Below are positions 11,301 to 21,050 of a stretch of 64,000 nt of DNA, piece by piece. The stretch covers positions 248,001 through 312,000 of the forward strand of contig JAJZFV010000002.1 in NCBI GenBank assembly GCA_021805205.1, given 5' to 3'. This DNA is from Actinomycetes bacterium (GTDB lineage Bacteria; Actinomycetota; Acidimicrobiia; Acidimicrobiales; Acidimicrobiaceae). The translations under genes and the position numbers were made by a program. The notes below the pieces were generated by a model that worked only from the letters and a program-made list of their open reading frames with translations, had not been told where the DNA came from and searched no databases. Within the stretch, counting starts at the first letter, position 1; every line of letters starts with the position of its first letter.

Positions 11301-12893
11301 GTCTATCCTTGGATTGCTAAGACCCGTTACTCCACTCCTGGAGTTGGTCTCATCTCGCCACCGCCTCATCACGACATCTACTCCATTGAAGATCTAGCCC
11401 AGCTGATCTACGACCTAAAGAATGCAAATCCTGTGGCTCGGGTTCACGTAAAGCTGGTCTCTGAAGTTGGAGTCGGAACCGTAGCAGCTGGCGTTGCTAA
11501 GGCCCACTCAGATGTAGTCCTGATCTCAGGCCACGACGGTGGAACTGGTGCATCGCCACTTACCTCGCTCAAGCACGCCGGCACTCCATGGGAGATCGGT
11601 TTAGCAGAGACCCAACAGACCTTGATCGGCAATGGCCTCCGTGATCGAATCGTAGTCCAAGTCGATGGACAGCTAAAGACCGGCCGCGACGTCATCATCG
11701 CAGCTCTCCTTGGGGCTGAAGAGTTTGGCTTCGCAACTGCACCGCTAGTGGTCTCAGGCTGCATCATGATGCGGGTCTGCCACCTCGATACTTGCCCTGT
11801 TGGAATCGCAACTCAAAACCCCAAGCTTCGCGAGAAGTTCACCGGTAAGCCAGAGTTCGTCGAGACCTTCTTTGAGTATATCGCTGAAGAGGTTAGGGGC
11901 TACCTAGCAAGACTTGGCTTTAGAACCCTCGACGAAGCTATTGGCATGACCGAGATGCTCGATACCGCCGAGGTCATCGGCCACTGGAAGGCGAAGGGGC
12001 TCGACCTCTCGCCGATCTTGGCCTCCGACTTCATCTCTATAGATGCACCTCGCAAGGCGACGATCAAACAGGAGCACGGCCTCGACCAAGCCCTCGACAA
12101 TCAGCTGATCGCCCAAGCCTTACCGGCCCTTGAAGACGCCAAGGCAGTAAAGATCGAAGCAAAGATTCGAAACGTCAATCGTACCGTCGGAACGATGCTG
12201 GGTCACGAGCTAACCAGGCGCTACGGCGGCGATGGACTACCAGAGGGAACCATCGACATCACCTTGGAGGGGTCTGCGGGGCAGAGCTTTGGGGCATTTG
12301 TACCTAAGGGAATCACTCTTCGGTTGATTGGGGATGCCAACGACTTCGTCGGAAAGGGCCTCTCTGGTGGAACCATAGTAGTGAAACCATTCGAGAGCGC
12401 TCCATTTGTCGCTGAAGAGAACATCATCGCAGGAAATGTCATCCTCTATGGCGCAACTGCTGGCAACCTATTCATCAGGGGTGTAGTGGGCGAGCGCTTT
12501 GCAGTTCGCAACTCCGGTGCTACCGCGGTAGTCGAGGGAGTCGGCGACCACGGTTGTGAGTACATGACCGGTGGGCGAGTGGTAGTCATAGGCGATACAG
12601 GCCGCAACTTTGGTGCGGGTATGTCCGGCGGAGAAGCTTACATCTGGGATCCGAAGCGCACCTTTTCCTCCAAAGTAAATGGCGAGATGGTAGACCTCGA
12701 TCCACTCGAGGAAGACGATCATCAATGGCTCCTTAGCACCCTAGAGCGCCACGTCGTAGAGACCGGTTCGGCAGTTGCTAGATCGATCCTCGCCAACTTC
12801 AACAGCGAAGTTCAGAGGTTCATCAAGGTCTTCCCGCGCGACTACAAGAGGGTGGTACTAGCCAAGCGCCGCGAAGAGGCCCAAGCTATCTAG
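8379..12893 (+). CDS. gltB: Glutamate synthase large subunit
   Basis: 1504 residues, normal length for the NADPH-dependent large subunit. It converts glutamine and 2-oxoglutarate into two glutamates together with GltD. A short propeptide ends before the catalytic Cys25 in DACGVAF, the N-terminal nucleophile of the class II glutamine amidotransferase domain. The central and FMN-binding synthase domains follow; the cysteines near 1128, 1134 and 1139 ([15 protein letters not shown]) bind the 3Fe-4S cluster. The C-terminal GXGXG beta-helix contains repeated Gly motifs ([24 protein letters not shown]). The TTG start is supported by GGGAGAG just upstream. gltD follows after 68 bp with its own ribosome-binding site, so the two form an operon. 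Confidence 0.97.
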   Translation: MARGNDPRLALSNTLYAPEFEHDACGVAFVANIKGVKSHSIVEMGITALFNLEHRGASGAEVNTGDGAGILIQIPDEFFRSVTSFELPPVGSYAAGTIFFNKSLDIELVQSSIAKVAEAEGVEILGWRDVPVDNSSLGAGALAEEPVMKQIFIQHNGGSISGIELERVAYAFRKVTEHNIDGLYFASLSGRTIVYKGMLTTPQVPQYFTDLSDPKMTSALALVHSRFSTNTFPAWSLAHPYRLVAHNGEINTLKGNRNWMKARESLLRSGSFGEPLDRIFPIITPGASDSASFDEVLELLHLGGRSLPHAVLMMIPEAWENHKSMDPKKRAFYQYHASLMEPWDGPASIAFTDGTQIGAVLDRNGLRPSRFWVTQDDLVIMASEVGVLEIEPSMVIAKGRLQPGKMFLVDTAQGRIIADEEIKSQLASEHPYQEWIDENLVDLEDLPPRHMLVPQHSQIVTYQRLFGYTSEELRTIITPMAKTAAEAIGSMGSDTPIAVLSDRPRMLYEYFKQLFAQVTNPPLDAIREELITSLAGTIGPEQNILEPTAKSVHQISLKYPVIDNDQLAKLVYIDEEGGVEGFSTKVIDGLYEVAGGGSAIAAALEKIRNEVTEEIAKGKNIFVLSDRQADATLAPIPALLLTSAVHHHLIRTKKRTQVALIVETGEAREVHHMALLIGYGAAAINPYLVFDSIVDMVREGTLSDISPYRAIHNYIKAAAKGVLKVMSKMGISTVASYTGAQVFEAVGIAKEVIDEYFEGTSSRLGGIGLDEIAKEAAQRHHLAFLDRESELAHRSLAVGGEYQWRREGEYHLFNPETVFKLQHSTRNKRYDVFRDYTRLVDDQSSHLATIRGLLKLKEGVRPAIDIEEVEPISEIVKRFSTGAMSYGSISKEAHETLAIAMNRIGGKSNTGEGGEDPDRFVVDENGDSRRSAIKQVASGRFGVTSEYLTNATDIQIKMAQGAKPGEGGQLPGDKVYPWIAKTRYSTPGVGLISPPPHHDIYSIEDLAQLIYDLKNANPVARVHVKLVSEVGVGTVAAGVAKAHSDVVLISGHDGGTGASPLTSLKHAGTPWEIGLAETQQTLIGNGLRDRIVVQVDGQLKTGRDVIIAALLGAEEFGFATAPLVVSGCIMMRVCHLDTCPVGIATQNPKLREKFTGKPEFVETFFEYIAEEVRGYLARLGFRTLDEAIGMTEMLDTAEVIGHWKAKGLDLSPILASDFISIDAPRKATIKQEHGLDQALDNQLIAQALPALEDAKAVKIEAKIRNVNRTVGTMLGHELTRRYGGDGLPEGTIDITLEGSAGQSFGAFVPKGITLRLIGDANDFVGKGLSGGTIVVKPFESAPFVAEENIIAGNVILYGATAGNLFIRGVVGERFAVRNSGATAVVEGVGDHGCEYMTGGRVVVIGDTGRNFGAGMSGGEAYIWDPKRTFSSKVNGEMVDLDPLEEDDHQWLLSTLERHVVETGSAVARSILANFNSEVQRFIKVFPRDYKRVVLAKRREEAQAI

Positions 12894-12961
12894 CCAAGCC
12901 GAATCCTCACATTTGAATTTAATATTTACCTACCTTTGATAGAGATAAAACGGGAGCATAG

Positions 12962-14428
12962 ATGGCTGACCCAAGGGGTTTCCTTAAGTTTGAGAGAAAG
13001 GGTGCGACAAGGCGACCACCCGAACTTCGAATTCACGACTGGAAAGAGGTCTACCTGCCGACGAGTGATGTGCTGATCACCACTCAAGCAGCCAGGTGTA
13101 TGGACTGCGGGATTCCATTCTGCCACCAAGGGTGTCCACTTGGAAACCTCATTCCCGAGTGGAACAACCTTACCTACCTAAATGAGTGGAAGGACTCGAT
13201 CGATCGACTCCACGCCACCAACAACTTTCCAGAGTTCACTGGTCGCCTCTGTCCCGCACCGTGCGAGACTGCTTGCGTCCTTGGAATTAGCGATGACCCT
13301 GTCTCGATCAAATTGATTGAGCAGGAGACTATCGAACACGCCTTTGCTCGCAACTTAGTAAAGCCAGTTCACCCCACTAAAAAGAGCAATAAGAGGGTAG
13401 CTGTAGTTGGATCTGGCCCCTCTGGCCTAGCAGCCGCCCAGCAGCTAACCCGTGCCGGCCATGATGTGGTGGTCTATGAGAAGTCCGATCGGGTTGGCGG
13501 TCTACTTCGATATGGCATTCCTGAATTCAAGATGGAAAAGGCGATCTTAGATCGACGGCTAAAGCAGATGAGCGACGAGGGAACCGTCTTCGTCACTAAC
13601 ACCGAGATTGGCAGAGACATTACTATCGATGAGCTAAAAGGCAACTTCGACGCGGTGATCTTGGCCCTCGGTAGCGAGACACCTCGTGACCTAAAGGTCG
13701 GGGGACGGCAACTAAGTGGCATCTATCAAGCCATGGAGTTTCTACCCCTTGCCAATCGGGTACAAGAGGGAGACTTTGAGACCCCAGCCATCTCAGCCGA
13801 GGGCAAAAAAGTTGTGATCATTGGTGGTGGGGATACCGGCGCCGACTGCCTCGGAACTTCTCACCGCCAGGGCGCCAAGAGCGTAATGCAGATCGAGATC
13901 ATGCCTCGACCATCTGATGAACGACCATCAAATGCTCCATGGCCGCTCTATCCGATGCTCTATCGCGTCTCTTCAGCTCACGAAGAGGGTGGGGTCCGAG
14001 ACTATGCCATCAATACCGAAGAGTTCATCGGCGACGAAGATGGAAATGTGGTTGGAATCAAGGCTCACCGAATCGAACTCAAGCCGACCGATAAGGGAAT
14101 GGCCTTTGAAAAGATAGAAGGGTCGGACTTCATAATCGAAGCCGATATGGTCCTCTTCGCAATGGGCTTTGTTGGAACTCCACTGCAGGGTCACCTCGAG
14201 GAGGCTGGAATCAAATTCACCCCCCGTGGAAGCGTAGCTACTAATAACGATTGGATGACTGAGCGCGATGGCGTCTTCGCAGCTGGAGACCTTCGCCGTG
14301 GACAGTCGTTGATTGTATGGGCTATCGCAGAGGGGCGTTCAGTGGCACAATCTGTTGACCGCTACCTAATGGGTGCAAGTGATCTTCCAGGACCAATCTC
14401 GACCAACTCTTATGCACTCTCTCTATAG
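12962..14428 (+). CDS. gltD: Glutamate synthase small subunit
   Basis: 488 residues, standard for the beta subunit. It oxidises NAD(P)H and passes electrons through FAD and two 4Fe-4S clusters to GltB. The N-terminal cysteine motifs CMDCGIPFCHQGCP (from about residue 45) and CPAPCETAC (about 99) are the cluster ligands. A Rossmann FAD site VGSGPSGLAAAQQL and an NAD(P)H site VIIGGGDTGADC follow, with the C-terminal FAD motif GVFAAGD. The ATG start has GGGAG five bases upstream. Hairpins follow the stop codon. Confidence 0.96.
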   Translation: MADPRGFLKFERKGATRRPPELRIHDWKEVYLPTSDVLITTQAARCMDCGIPFCHQGCPLGNLIPEWNNLTYLNEWKDSIDRLHATNNFPEFTGRLCPAPCETACVLGISDDPVSIKLIEQETIEHAFARNLVKPVHPTKKSNKRVAVVGSGPSGLAAAQQLTRAGHDVVVYEKSDRVGGLLRYGIPEFKMEKAILDRRLKQMSDEGTVFVTNTEIGRDITIDELKGNFDAVILALGSETPRDLKVGGRQLSGIYQAMEFLPLANRVQEGDFETPAISAEGKKVVIIGGGDTGADCLGTSHRQGAKSVMQIEIMPRPSDERPSNAPWPLYPMLYRVSSAHEEGGVRDYAINTEEFIGDEDGNVVGIKAHRIELKPTDKGMAFEKIEGSDFIIEADMVLFAMGFVGTPLQGHLEEAGIKFTPRGSVATNNDWMTERDGVFAAGDLRRGQSLIVWAIAEGRSVAQSVDRYLMGASDLPGPISTNSYALSL

Positions 14429-14844
14429 ATGATGCCCCTCACTCAATTGAGGTGAGGATCTCGAAATTGGGCGCTGGATTGAATCGGCGCCCTTTAGCAT
14501 CGATCCCCTAGACGATCTAGGAGATCGACTAGGGTCTCAACGCATTATTAGATATATACCTCCCCCAGCAAGACAGGCCCTTCTAGGATGAAAGAGCCGA
14601 TTCCCACCATCACCTCTATCCAAAGCGAGCTGGGCTGTGGGATCTCTCTAAAAATGAGTCAAAAGCCGAAGACTTGGGCCAGTCCTAAATCAGTTCCCGT
14701 TAGTCGACTTGGGAGAAGATCAAAGTGCTAGAACCCGTCCATTTCTCGGAATTTAGGACAATGGTTAAAAAAGCGTTACTGCCACACTCAAAGTCAAAAA
14801 ATAGCAACCAAAAGAGCTGATCACGGAATCTTGCACTTGCCTCT
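14429..14844. other. Intergenic region between gltD and the DUF169 gene
   Basis: About 415 bp without a supportable gene. It holds the gltD hairpins at its left end and a CCTAG/CTAGG inverted repeat near 14508-14522. The rest shows no ORF with a ribosome-binding site and no RNA family I recognise. At its right edge is the candidate leaderless promoter of the next gene. Confidence 0.5.
14469..14492 (+). terminator. Possible terminator hairpin after gltD
   Basis: GGGCGC and GCGCCC pair over a 12-nt loop, followed by CCTTTAG with only a short T-run, about 40 bp after the gltD stop. A shorter CCTCAC/GTGAGG inverted repeat sits just before it. The weak T-tract keeps confidence moderate. Confidence 0.45.
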
Positions 14845-14850
14845 TAGACT
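14845..14850 (+). promoter_or_regulatory. Candidate -10 element, leaderless DUF169 gene
   Basis: TAGACT ends 7 nt before the ATG at 14858, which has no Shine-Dalgarno sequence. That spacing would place transcription start at the start codon. The same hexamer recurs before two other genes in this window. Confidence 0.5.
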
Positions 14851-14857
14851 CAGTCCA

Positions 14858-15577
14858 ATGACTGAAATGAACGACGCCGCTTCGAAACTCAAAAGCACCC
14901 TTCATCTAAATGTAGAGCCTATCGGCATAAGCTTTTCAGATAGAGTTGACCCCTCGCAAGAGTTCTTCGACTCGGAGATGCCATCGCCAACAGAAGATGG
15001 ACGTACCGGAAGAGTCGCCGCTGGGTGCGTATTTTGGATGCACGCAGTGGATAGGCGTTTCGCCACAGTCGCTGCCGACCACGCAAACTGCTCGGTCGGC
15101 TCTTTTACCCATGGCTTCTTGGAGTTATCAACTGCTGCAACCAAATCAGACGTTGGTACGCTCGTATCTTCAGGTTGGGTGAGCGAATCGGATTTTGGCT
15201 TAATAGAGCACGTCACTACCCAACCGGCACAGGTTATCTACGAGCCACTCTCCTCCGCTAGCTCCATTCCTGACGTGGTTTTTCTGCGATTGAACGCACG
15301 CTCGGCGATGATTTTTAGAGACGCATTTCCAACCGCTCGGATCGAGGGGAAGCCCCAATGTCACATAGTTGCAATCGCCAAAGAATTAGGGGAGATAGCA
15401 CTATCCTTCGGATGTATGCTCTCACGAACCCGAACCTCAATGCCCTCCTCGGAGATGACAGCTGCAATTCCGGGGTCCTTGTTGAATCATGCACTAGATC
15501 GACTCGAAGAGACGGCATCGATCGATCGCAACGTAGCCACTTATGCCTCGATTGATTCCAAGCGATTTGTGAACTAA
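14858..15577 (+). CDS. DUF169 family protein
   Basis: About 239 residues. It begins with SKLKSTLHLNVEPIGISF and carries GCVFWMHAV, then HANCSVGSFTHGF, the pattern of the DUF169 family (a W-containing segment, then H-x-NC-x-x-G). Function of the family is unknown; members are often found in methanogens and anaerobes and have been linked to metal or redox cofactors without proof. The frame extends to a TTG at 14831, but a TAGACT -10-like element 7 nt before ATG 14858 favours the latter. It stands alone, with a long noncoding stretch downstream. Confidence 0.65.
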   Translation: MTEMNDAASKLKSTLHLNVEPIGISFSDRVDPSQEFFDSEMPSPTEDGRTGRVAAGCVFWMHAVDRRFATVAADHANCSVGSFTHGFLELSTAATKSDVGTLVSSGWVSESDFGLIEHVTTQPAQVIYEPLSSASSIPDVVFLRLNARSAMIFRDAFPTARIEGKPQCHIVAIAKELGEIALSFGCMLSRTRTSMPSSEMTAAIPGSLLNHALDRLEETASIDRNVATYASIDSKRFVN

Positions 15578-16426
15578 CAGTTAACTACTACTCCCCTAGC
15601 AACACCGCCTCAGACTAATGAAGCCTCCTCCGAGCTCATCAACGAAGTAACGACTTGGCACGGTGGTCAACTTGGCTTCAAAGGTTGGAGGCGGCACTAT
15701 CGCTGATATGGATTGAACTACGAGCCACCAATGGTAACTGTTACCACAATCGACCACGCTCAAAAGAGAGTAACCATCGATAGATTGAAAAATGGGCTAG
15801 CTCCGATGCGACTATATGCAATAGGAGCTAAGAGACGGTGACTGTAGCCCATTAGGGATCTATTATCAACTGCTACTTACTCAACTAGTGATAAGTTCAT
15901 GGTTCCGATGCATCCGATCAAATACTCATCTAAATAGAGATTGACTTCCCTGGAGTCAAAAGGGTCTACTGCCAACCTATCGAATCTCCACCTCAAAGTT
16001 CCCGTTCGGATGTTATGTAAACCATCGATCAACACCGATACGACGATAGAAACCATGGTAATTGGGAAGGTAAAAGCGCGGTGGGAGAGGTGCAACCACA
16101 CTTGGTATTCATCGCTAAATAATGCCAACGACATCTACGATTAGCCACTTTTTAAATAATTTTGGCTCCATTGCGGTGGCCTAACTCACTTACGATCACT
16201 TAAAATAAGAGACCTGGACGACAAGGTGCCAGATCGTTCTTCCCAAAATGAGACTCCAGAATAAAAAGTCACCAAGCAAACTTGATCGCAAAGGGAGTAG
16301 CCCTATTCTTATCTCATTAAAACCAGGATCAAGCAAGCGACCTCTTCAAGACCTCCATCAATTCCCAAAGAGCGACGTGGGGTATCGCCTAAGCGACCGC
16401 CCTGGTCTAATTCTGCGAATCCAGCC
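15578..16426. other. Long intergenic stretch without a convincing gene
   Basis: About 850 bp between the DUF169 gene and the convergent CAP-domain gene. Short frames exist on both strands (for example 15877-16134 minus, 85 codons), but they overlap each other, lack ribosome-binding sites and match no family I recognise. No tRNA, riboswitch or repeat was seen. It could hold a decayed gene. Confidence 0.5.
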
Positions 16427-17212
16427 TTAGTTACTTAGAACCTTATCGATGGTAATTGGCGTCTGAACTTGCTCAAAGGCAGCGGCATAAGAAGGAACTG
16501 AAAGTGATTTAGGACCACTTGTAACGACCGCTGCACCTGCCAAGAGCACCGTTCCGCTGCTTGGACCATAGGTCGCCAAGATTCCCTCCCGGTGACCCCA
16601 GCACCCCTGAGCCTTGGCGGAGGTACAGTCGACGTTAATGGTATCGTGGGAGTTACCACCCCAACCATCGTTGTACATCCAGTCGAAGTCGGCGAGAAGT
16701 GCACTTTGGTATCCTCCGGCCCAGATGCTGTTATATACCAGCCAATTGCCATCGCCTTTGGAGGGGTTAGGGTCGTTTCCTGCCTTAGCAGCAATTAAAG
16801 AGTCTCGATTTAGCGAGTTCAGAACTCCGATGTAGGGAGGTAGGTTACGCGATTGACGCTCTGCGTTCACCACGTAGATAACTTGCATTGCGGGTGAGAT
16901 CGACTCAAAGTTACTGGGTAGCGTAATTGGCGGAACACCCTCTTGCCTGTGTCTAGCGTTTATATCTTTCAATACTGCTTGATCACAGGCTTTGGTATTT
17001 ACGATCGAATTTTCATTGAAGCTATCGGGATAGTAGTTCAGCTGATAGCCAGCGTCTGCCCGCCCCGCTACACAGATGTTCCAAGTTGAATCGGAGATCG
17101 AAGAGTTACTCGGCGGATTTGGGATGTTTTGGGTATACTTATCGCCAACTGGCGCGCTCGAGGCCACCAGTAGCGCTACAGCAACTACAGCGAATAGAAA
17201 AAATCGCTTCAA
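16427..17212 (-). CDS. Secreted CAP-domain (SCP-like) protein
   Basis: About 261 residues. An N-terminal signal peptide (KRFFLFAVVAVALLVASSAP) points to secretion. The body contains YVVNAERQSRNLPPY, typical of the first helix of CAP/SCP-like extracellular domains, and later CWGHREGIL, matching the conserved WGHRxxI segment that holds a CAP-cavity His. Bacterial CAP proteins are extracellular and mostly of unknown function. Start: the frame opens at TTG 17227, but GAGG lies five bases before TTG 17212, directly before the signal peptide, so 17212 is preferred. Confidence 0.75.
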   Translation of the reverse strand: MKRFFLFAVVAVALLVASSAPVGDKYTQNIPNPPSNSSISDSTWNICVAGRADAGYQLNYYPDSFNENSIVNTKACDQAVLKDINARHRQEGVPPITLPSNFESISPAMQVIYVVNAERQSRNLPPYIGVLNSLNRDSLIAAKAGNDPNPSKGDGNWLVYNSIWAGGYQSALLADFDWMYNDGWGGNSHDTINVDCTSAKAQGCWGHREGILATYGPSSGTVLLAGAAVVTSGPKSLSVPSYAAAFEQVQTPITIDKVLSN

Positions 17213-17280
17213 ACGTACCCTCGCCAAAACTGTCTACCTGAAGATATCTCTAACTTTACTTTACCAACAGAGATAAAGAA

Positions 17281-17306
17281 GGGGGTAGGGCGATTGCCCT
17301 ACCCCC
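17281..17306 (-). terminator. Strong intrinsic terminator of the APC permease gene
   Basis: Perfect 11-bp stem GGGGGTAGGGC / GCCCTACCCCC with a 4-nt loop. Read on the minus strand it lies about 30 bp after the permease stop and is followed by TTCTTTATCT. It separates the permease from the CAP-domain gene. Confidence 0.85.
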
Positions 17307-17335
17307 CCCACCCCTTTGTAGAGATAGTCGCTTGA

Positions 17336-18805
17336 CTAGCTAATGTCGGCTAGATCGTAGGCTACTGCCTTGGTCTTAAAGAACGGAGACTTAGCAGTAA
17401 ACCGGGCGACGATGGCCAGTGGTATTCCGGCACCGAAGGTCACCAATATTGGGAGTGAAGTCGAAAGGCCTGACTGAGCTACCACTTGATAGCCAATCCA
17501 GATCAAGAAGGCTCCACCAACGAATGGCAAGATTCCGGCGAAGAAGAGTAGAGATGGCTTCTTAGTCAAGACCTTGCGATATGCCCAAGCGCTTCCGATA
17601 CCGGTGACGCCATAATAGAAGGCGACTAGAACTCCGATATCAGCCACCATGTTAGAAAAGACGCTATTTACCGAGGAGGAGAAGGTGGTTAGCCAAATCC
17701 CGATGAAAGAGAGGAGGGCGAGGACGATAGTTCCCGCAACTGGAGTTAGCCACTTCTTGTGGATCTTGGCAAAGATTCCGGGGAATACTCCGTCGCGAGC
17801 CATCGAGAGCGTAATTCGCGAGGCGGGCAAAAGAGTGGTCTGGGTTGTAGCTACGGTCGAGGACAAGATGGCAAGCAGCATGATGTAGTTCCATGGCTTT
17901 GGCAACACTTGCTGTGCAAAGTAGAAGAGTGCATTTCCACCCTGCTTTTGAATTACGGCGGAAGGAACCAGCATCTGCATCGCGATGTTATTTACTAAGA
18001 AGACGACTAGAAGGAGGAACATAGAGTTAATTCCAGCGATACCAGGGTTCTCGGCTGCATCTTGGCTCTCTTCGTTCAAGTTCGAGGCTGTATCCCAACC
18101 CCAGAAGAAGAAGACGCCGAGGGCTGCACCAACCGCCAGTCCACTTACACCCTTTATATTTAGCGGGTTCAACCAAGCAAAGGTAAAGGATGACGATCCG
18201 TGTGGATGGTTTGCGAGCACCTTGAAGATTGCGATGATGGAGAAGATGATTACCGCTACGTACTCGATTGCTACAAGGACCCATTGGAAGTTAGCCGTGG
18301 CCCTAATTCCAACTAGGCAGATCCAGGTGATGAAGATAAACCATAGTGAAGAGGCAAAGGCCGTCCAATAGATGGATGAAGCGGTTCCTGATCCAATTAT
18401 GTTCAGCGTATTCAAGAACGAAAGAGTATTTTGGCCAATTAGTATCGCCGCAGAGGTGCAAAAGAGCACAGATGCAGCAACTTGGACCCAGCCGTTGAAC
18501 CAACCTACATATGGTGACATCGTCCTTGAAACCCATGAATACGATGCGCCACAACTTGGATCTTGCTTATTTAGGTAGTAGTAGGCAAATGCAATCGCCA
18601 AAACTGGCAGAAAGCTGACCAAGATAATTGCCGGAGCAGTAAACCCTACGGCGGCGACGACCAAACCAATCGTCGAAGCAATCGAATAGGCCGGCGCTAC
18701 GCTCGCGACCGCGACCGCAGTCGAGTCAAAGAGTGAGAGCACGTTCGATTTGAGGTGCAACTCGTCCGTACCACCACCTGGCGGTTGTTCGGTTGTCATA
18801 GACAT
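17336..18805 (-). CDS. APC superfamily amino acid permease
   Basis: 489 residues with about 12 membrane helices. It contains the early helix pattern SIASTIGLVVAAVGF and the consensus stretch DPSCGASYSWVSRTMSPYVG typical of amino acid/polyamine/organocation permeases. The cytoplasmic N-terminus ends just before helix 1. Substrate cannot be told; amino acids or amines are likely. AAGGAGA precedes the ATG by 10 nt. A strong terminator follows, so it is probably transcribed alone. Confidence 0.88.
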   Translation of the reverse strand: MSMTTEQPPGGGTDELHLKSNVLSLFDSTAVAVASVAPAYSIASTIGLVVAAVGFTAPAIILVSFLPVLAIAFAYYYLNKQDPSCGASYSWVSRTMSPYVGWFNGWVQVAASVLFCTSAAILIGQNTLSFLNTLNIIGSGTASSIYWTAFASSLWFIFITWICLVGIRATANFQWVLVAIEYVAVIIFSIIAIFKVLANHPHGSSSFTFAWLNPLNIKGVSGLAVGAALGVFFFWGWDTASNLNEESQDAAENPGIAGINSMFLLLVVFLVNNIAMQMLVPSAVIQKQGGNALFYFAQQVLPKPWNYIMLLAILSSTVATTQTTLLPASRITLSMARDGVFPGIFAKIHKKWLTPVAGTIVLALLSFIGIWLTTFSSSVNSVFSNMVADIGVLVAFYYGVTGIGSAWAYRKVLTKKPSLLFFAGILPFVGGAFLIWIGYQVVAQSGLSTSLPILVTFGAGIPLAIVARFTAKSPFFKTKAVAYDLADIS

Positions 18806-19124
18806 TTCTATGCGATCTCCTTATCGTGTTTCCTTCATGCTGATAAATGAAGCCGAGAGATGAGCATATAGCTTGCAAACGACGCAACCACATATGGAAG
18901 CAGTATTTGAAATCCCCATTCAACATCCCCCAACATCCCTATGTAATTATGACCTATGCGAAGTAGCGCTACATTCACTTTTCGTTACAATCACAATAAA
19001 AGAGTGTAAAAATGACACATAAATCGCCAAAAAAATGTTGATTCCTTATAATTTTGGGCAATTTGGTATCAATTGCGTATTTTCGGAGATCTTTCACCGC
19101 TGGCAAGTGGAGAGTGGATCAAAA
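18806..19124. other. Divergent promoter region of permease and lipoprotein genes
   Basis: AT-rich region of about 320 bp between divergent genes. An inverted repeat CTTCAT-8 nt-ATGAAG occurs at 18833-18852, just upstream of the permease ribosome-binding site, and could be an operator or mRNA hairpin. No gene is supported here. Confidence 0.4.
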
Positions 19125-19130
19125 TAGACT
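19125..19130 (+). promoter_or_regulatory. Candidate -10 element, leaderless lipoprotein gene
   Basis: TAGACT lies 7 nt before ATG 19138, with no Shine-Dalgarno sequence between. It is the same hexamer and spacing as before the DUF169 gene. Confidence 0.5.
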
Positions 19131-19137
19131 TGTATCA

Positions 19138-19944
19138 ATGTCATTCGATAAAGAAGTTTCCACTTCCACCAAAGTGTCTCTTAGGGCAACGTTGCTACTG
19201 CTAGTTGCAGTATTGACAGCTGCTTGTGGACAGAGCGCATCGACTGCTCCAGCAAATCTGGCGGGGCCACAGCCCAAGAACACCCACACATCACTTTCTA
19301 CCACTACTACTGCCCCCTTAATTGGAGACAACGTCGGTATCGCTCCGCTCTGTCGATCGTACGACTTCCTCGTATCGAGCTACATATTGTCGCCTCAAAT
19401 TGCGCAGCTAAGTTCCTCCGAGAGCCAAGCGGCGACTAGCAGGGCTCTAAGTGCCATAAAGCAGGTAGCAAAGAAGGCAACCTCCATCGGGGTACCCCAA
19501 CAACAGATTCTTGGACTATCGAGCTTCTATCAGTTCACCCCGACCAATAGCAAAGCGAGATCAGCTAACGCCGATACCACACTTGCGGCACTGCGTACCT
19601 ACTTCACTCCCCTCTGTCAACCGATGCATCCCACAGGCGCAATCGCCTCTCAGATGCAACAGAGCGCCATTAATTCCGGGATCCTATCCAAGTGCGTTCA
19701 GGGATCGACCTATCTAATCTCGAGTGCCGACCCAACCTATGGTGTAGTAGTCGCAAGTGGAGCTAACTGCTACAGCGACGGCTCGAGCGGTGTTGCACTT
19801 CGCATCTCCAATACTGGCGCAGCTATGATCCAGCGCTACACCGAGTATCCCTGTGGTCAGATGCCACCGTGGGTAATTGAAAACCTCTTTGGAGACAAAG
19901 CGGTCACCACCTGTTATCCAGGAGGCTCGCTAGCGCTTAACTAA
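19138..19944 (+). CDS. Predicted lipoprotein of unknown function
   Basis: About 268 residues. A hydrophobic signal segment (LRATLLLLVAVLTAAC) ends in a lipobox LTAAC, so the mature protein should be lipidated and exposed outside the membrane. A Ser/Thr/Pro-rich linker follows. The rest has several Cys that could form disulfides, and I recognise no family. The frame is open from 19054, but ATG 19138 with TAGACT 7 nt upstream is the better start. It converges on the MarR gene with only 12 bp between. Confidence 0.7.
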   Translation: MSFDKEVSTSTKVSLRATLLLLVAVLTAACGQSASTAPANLAGPQPKNTHTSLSTTTTAPLIGDNVGIAPLCRSYDFLVSSYILSPQIAQLSSSESQAATSRALSAIKQVAKKATSIGVPQQQILGLSSFYQFTPTNSKARSANADTTLAALRTYFTPLCQPMHPTGAIASQMQQSAINSGILSKCVQGSTYLISSADPTYGVVVASGANCYSDGSSGVALRISNTGAAMIQRYTEYPCGQMPPWVIENLFGDKAVTTCYPGGSLALN

Positions 19945-19956
19945 GGAGGTGCTAGC

Positions 19957-20508
19957 TCAGTCGACGGGCTCTTCGCGCGAGCTCTTTAGCTTTACACCGG
20001 TGGCAAGTATGGTGCGCAGGGCATTACCGGTCTCAACCTTCTGCTCCAGTGATAGATCAGAGACGAGGCGCGCCTCTTCCTTGTTGTACTGTGGGGCTAT
20101 CATCTCGATCAACTTGGTGCCGTCATCAGTCAGTGAGACCAACACCTTGCGTTTGTCTACTGAGTGAACCGTCCTTTTGCACAACCCTCGTCTCTCAAGG
20201 GTAGTTACTACCCCAGTTAGGGTTCCCTTGGTAACCCCAGCCCTGCTAGCGAGACGATTGGCCTCCATCTCACCCCAGGTCAAAAGGGTGAAGAGGACGA
20301 CAAAAGCGGTAAAGGAGAGTTGACTCTCACCTAAAACTTCGCGCTCCATGTGATTTCGAAGTAGCGATGCCACTCGATAGACGTTGGACATTACACCGGT
20401 CGCAAAGCGATCGACTCCTCTATCACTGAATTTAGCGAGGATGTCTTGTTCTAATGGTGGGAGACGCTCTTCGTCATCTCCCGCGAAACCCCAGCTCACT
20501 GGCACCAA
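19957..20508 (-). CDS. MarR family transcriptional regulator
   Basis: Up to 183 residues. The winged helix includes RLASRAGVTKGTLTGVVTTLERRGL and the wing KRKVLVSLTDDG, the MarR signature. These dimeric regulators bind palindromes and usually respond to small phenolic or oxidative ligands. The start is uncertain: the frame opens at TTG 20508, next to a GTG, with no clear ribosome-binding site. An inverted repeat at 20534-20552 could be its own operator. A cupin gene lies upstream on the same strand. Confidence 0.9.
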   Translation of the reverse strand: MVPVSWGFAGDDEERLPPLEQDILAKFSDRGVDRFATGVMSNVYRVASLLRNHMEREVLGESQLSFTAFVVLFTLLTWGEMEANRLASRAGVTKGTLTGVVTTLERRGLCKRTVHSVDKRKVLVSLTDDGTKLIEMIAPQYNKEEARLVSDLSLEQKVETGNALRTILATGVKLKSSREEPVD

Positions 20509-20533
20509 CCATCTATTGAAAGTTAAAATTTAG

Positions 20534-20552
20534 TCAAAGGTTAGCACTTTGA
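20534..20552. promoter_or_regulatory. Inverted repeat, possible MarR operator
   Basis: TCAAAG - 7 nt - CTTTGA between the MarR gene and the upstream cupin gene. The position just before the regulator start fits autoregulation. Binding is not shown. Confidence 0.35.
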
Positions 20553-20590
20553 ATGGCCAATCATCGCCCAAACCTAGGTTGAGGCAACAG

Positions 20591-20971
20591 CTAGCTGCTT
20601 CCTCCCTCGATCTCTTCCCATCGGGTAACCCCAAATGAGATAGTCAGAATCTCGGCACTTAAGTGCTGCGTAGCTCCGTGCCAGTGGCGCTCACCGGGTT
20701 GCACAACTACAAGTGATCCCTCGGTGACTTCATTTGATTCGCCTCTGTCGTTACTTATCAGAACGCTGTTCTGAAGAACATAGATGTATTGGCCCCCAGG
20801 ATGGGTGTGCCAATTTGTGATAGAACCTGGTTCATAGTGAACTTTAAGGAGATCTGGATCTAGTGGATTCACAGAAGATCGCAGAGAGCGAACCTCGACC
20901 TCTCCCGAATATCTATCGAGGTTAACTGGTTGTACCTCACCCTGATCAACAACCTTCAAAGAAGACACCAC
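20591..20971 (-). CDS. Cupin-domain protein
   Basis: 126 residues with a single cupin barrel. The first motif is TNWHTHPGGQYIYVLQ and the second PGERHWHGA, so three to four His/Glu ligands for a metal are present. It resembles small cupins annotated as cupin_2 or carboxymuconolactone-decarboxylase-associated. Substrate is unknown. The exact start is unclear (two adjacent GTG codons following AAGGG). It lies upstream of the MarR gene on the same strand and may be co-regulated. Confidence 0.8.
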   Translation of the reverse strand: MVSSLKVVDQGEVQPVNLDRYSGEVEVRSLRSSVNPLDPDLLKVHYEPGSITNWHTHPGGQYIYVLQNSVLISNDRGESNEVTEGSLVVVQPGERHWHGATQHLSAEILTISFGVTRWEEIEGGSS

Positions 20972-21050
20972 CCCTTAGACGCTTCCTCAAAAGTTACTAG
21001 ACGATCTCCAGGTGGCGCAGGTTAGAAGCTGTGAATTCTTTCACACGAGG

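Noticed and set aside
15877-16134. 85-codon minus-strand ORF in the 15.6-16.4 kb gap
   Set aside because: Overlapped by an equally long plus-strand frame, no start signal and no recognisable domain; could be a decayed gene but not supportable.
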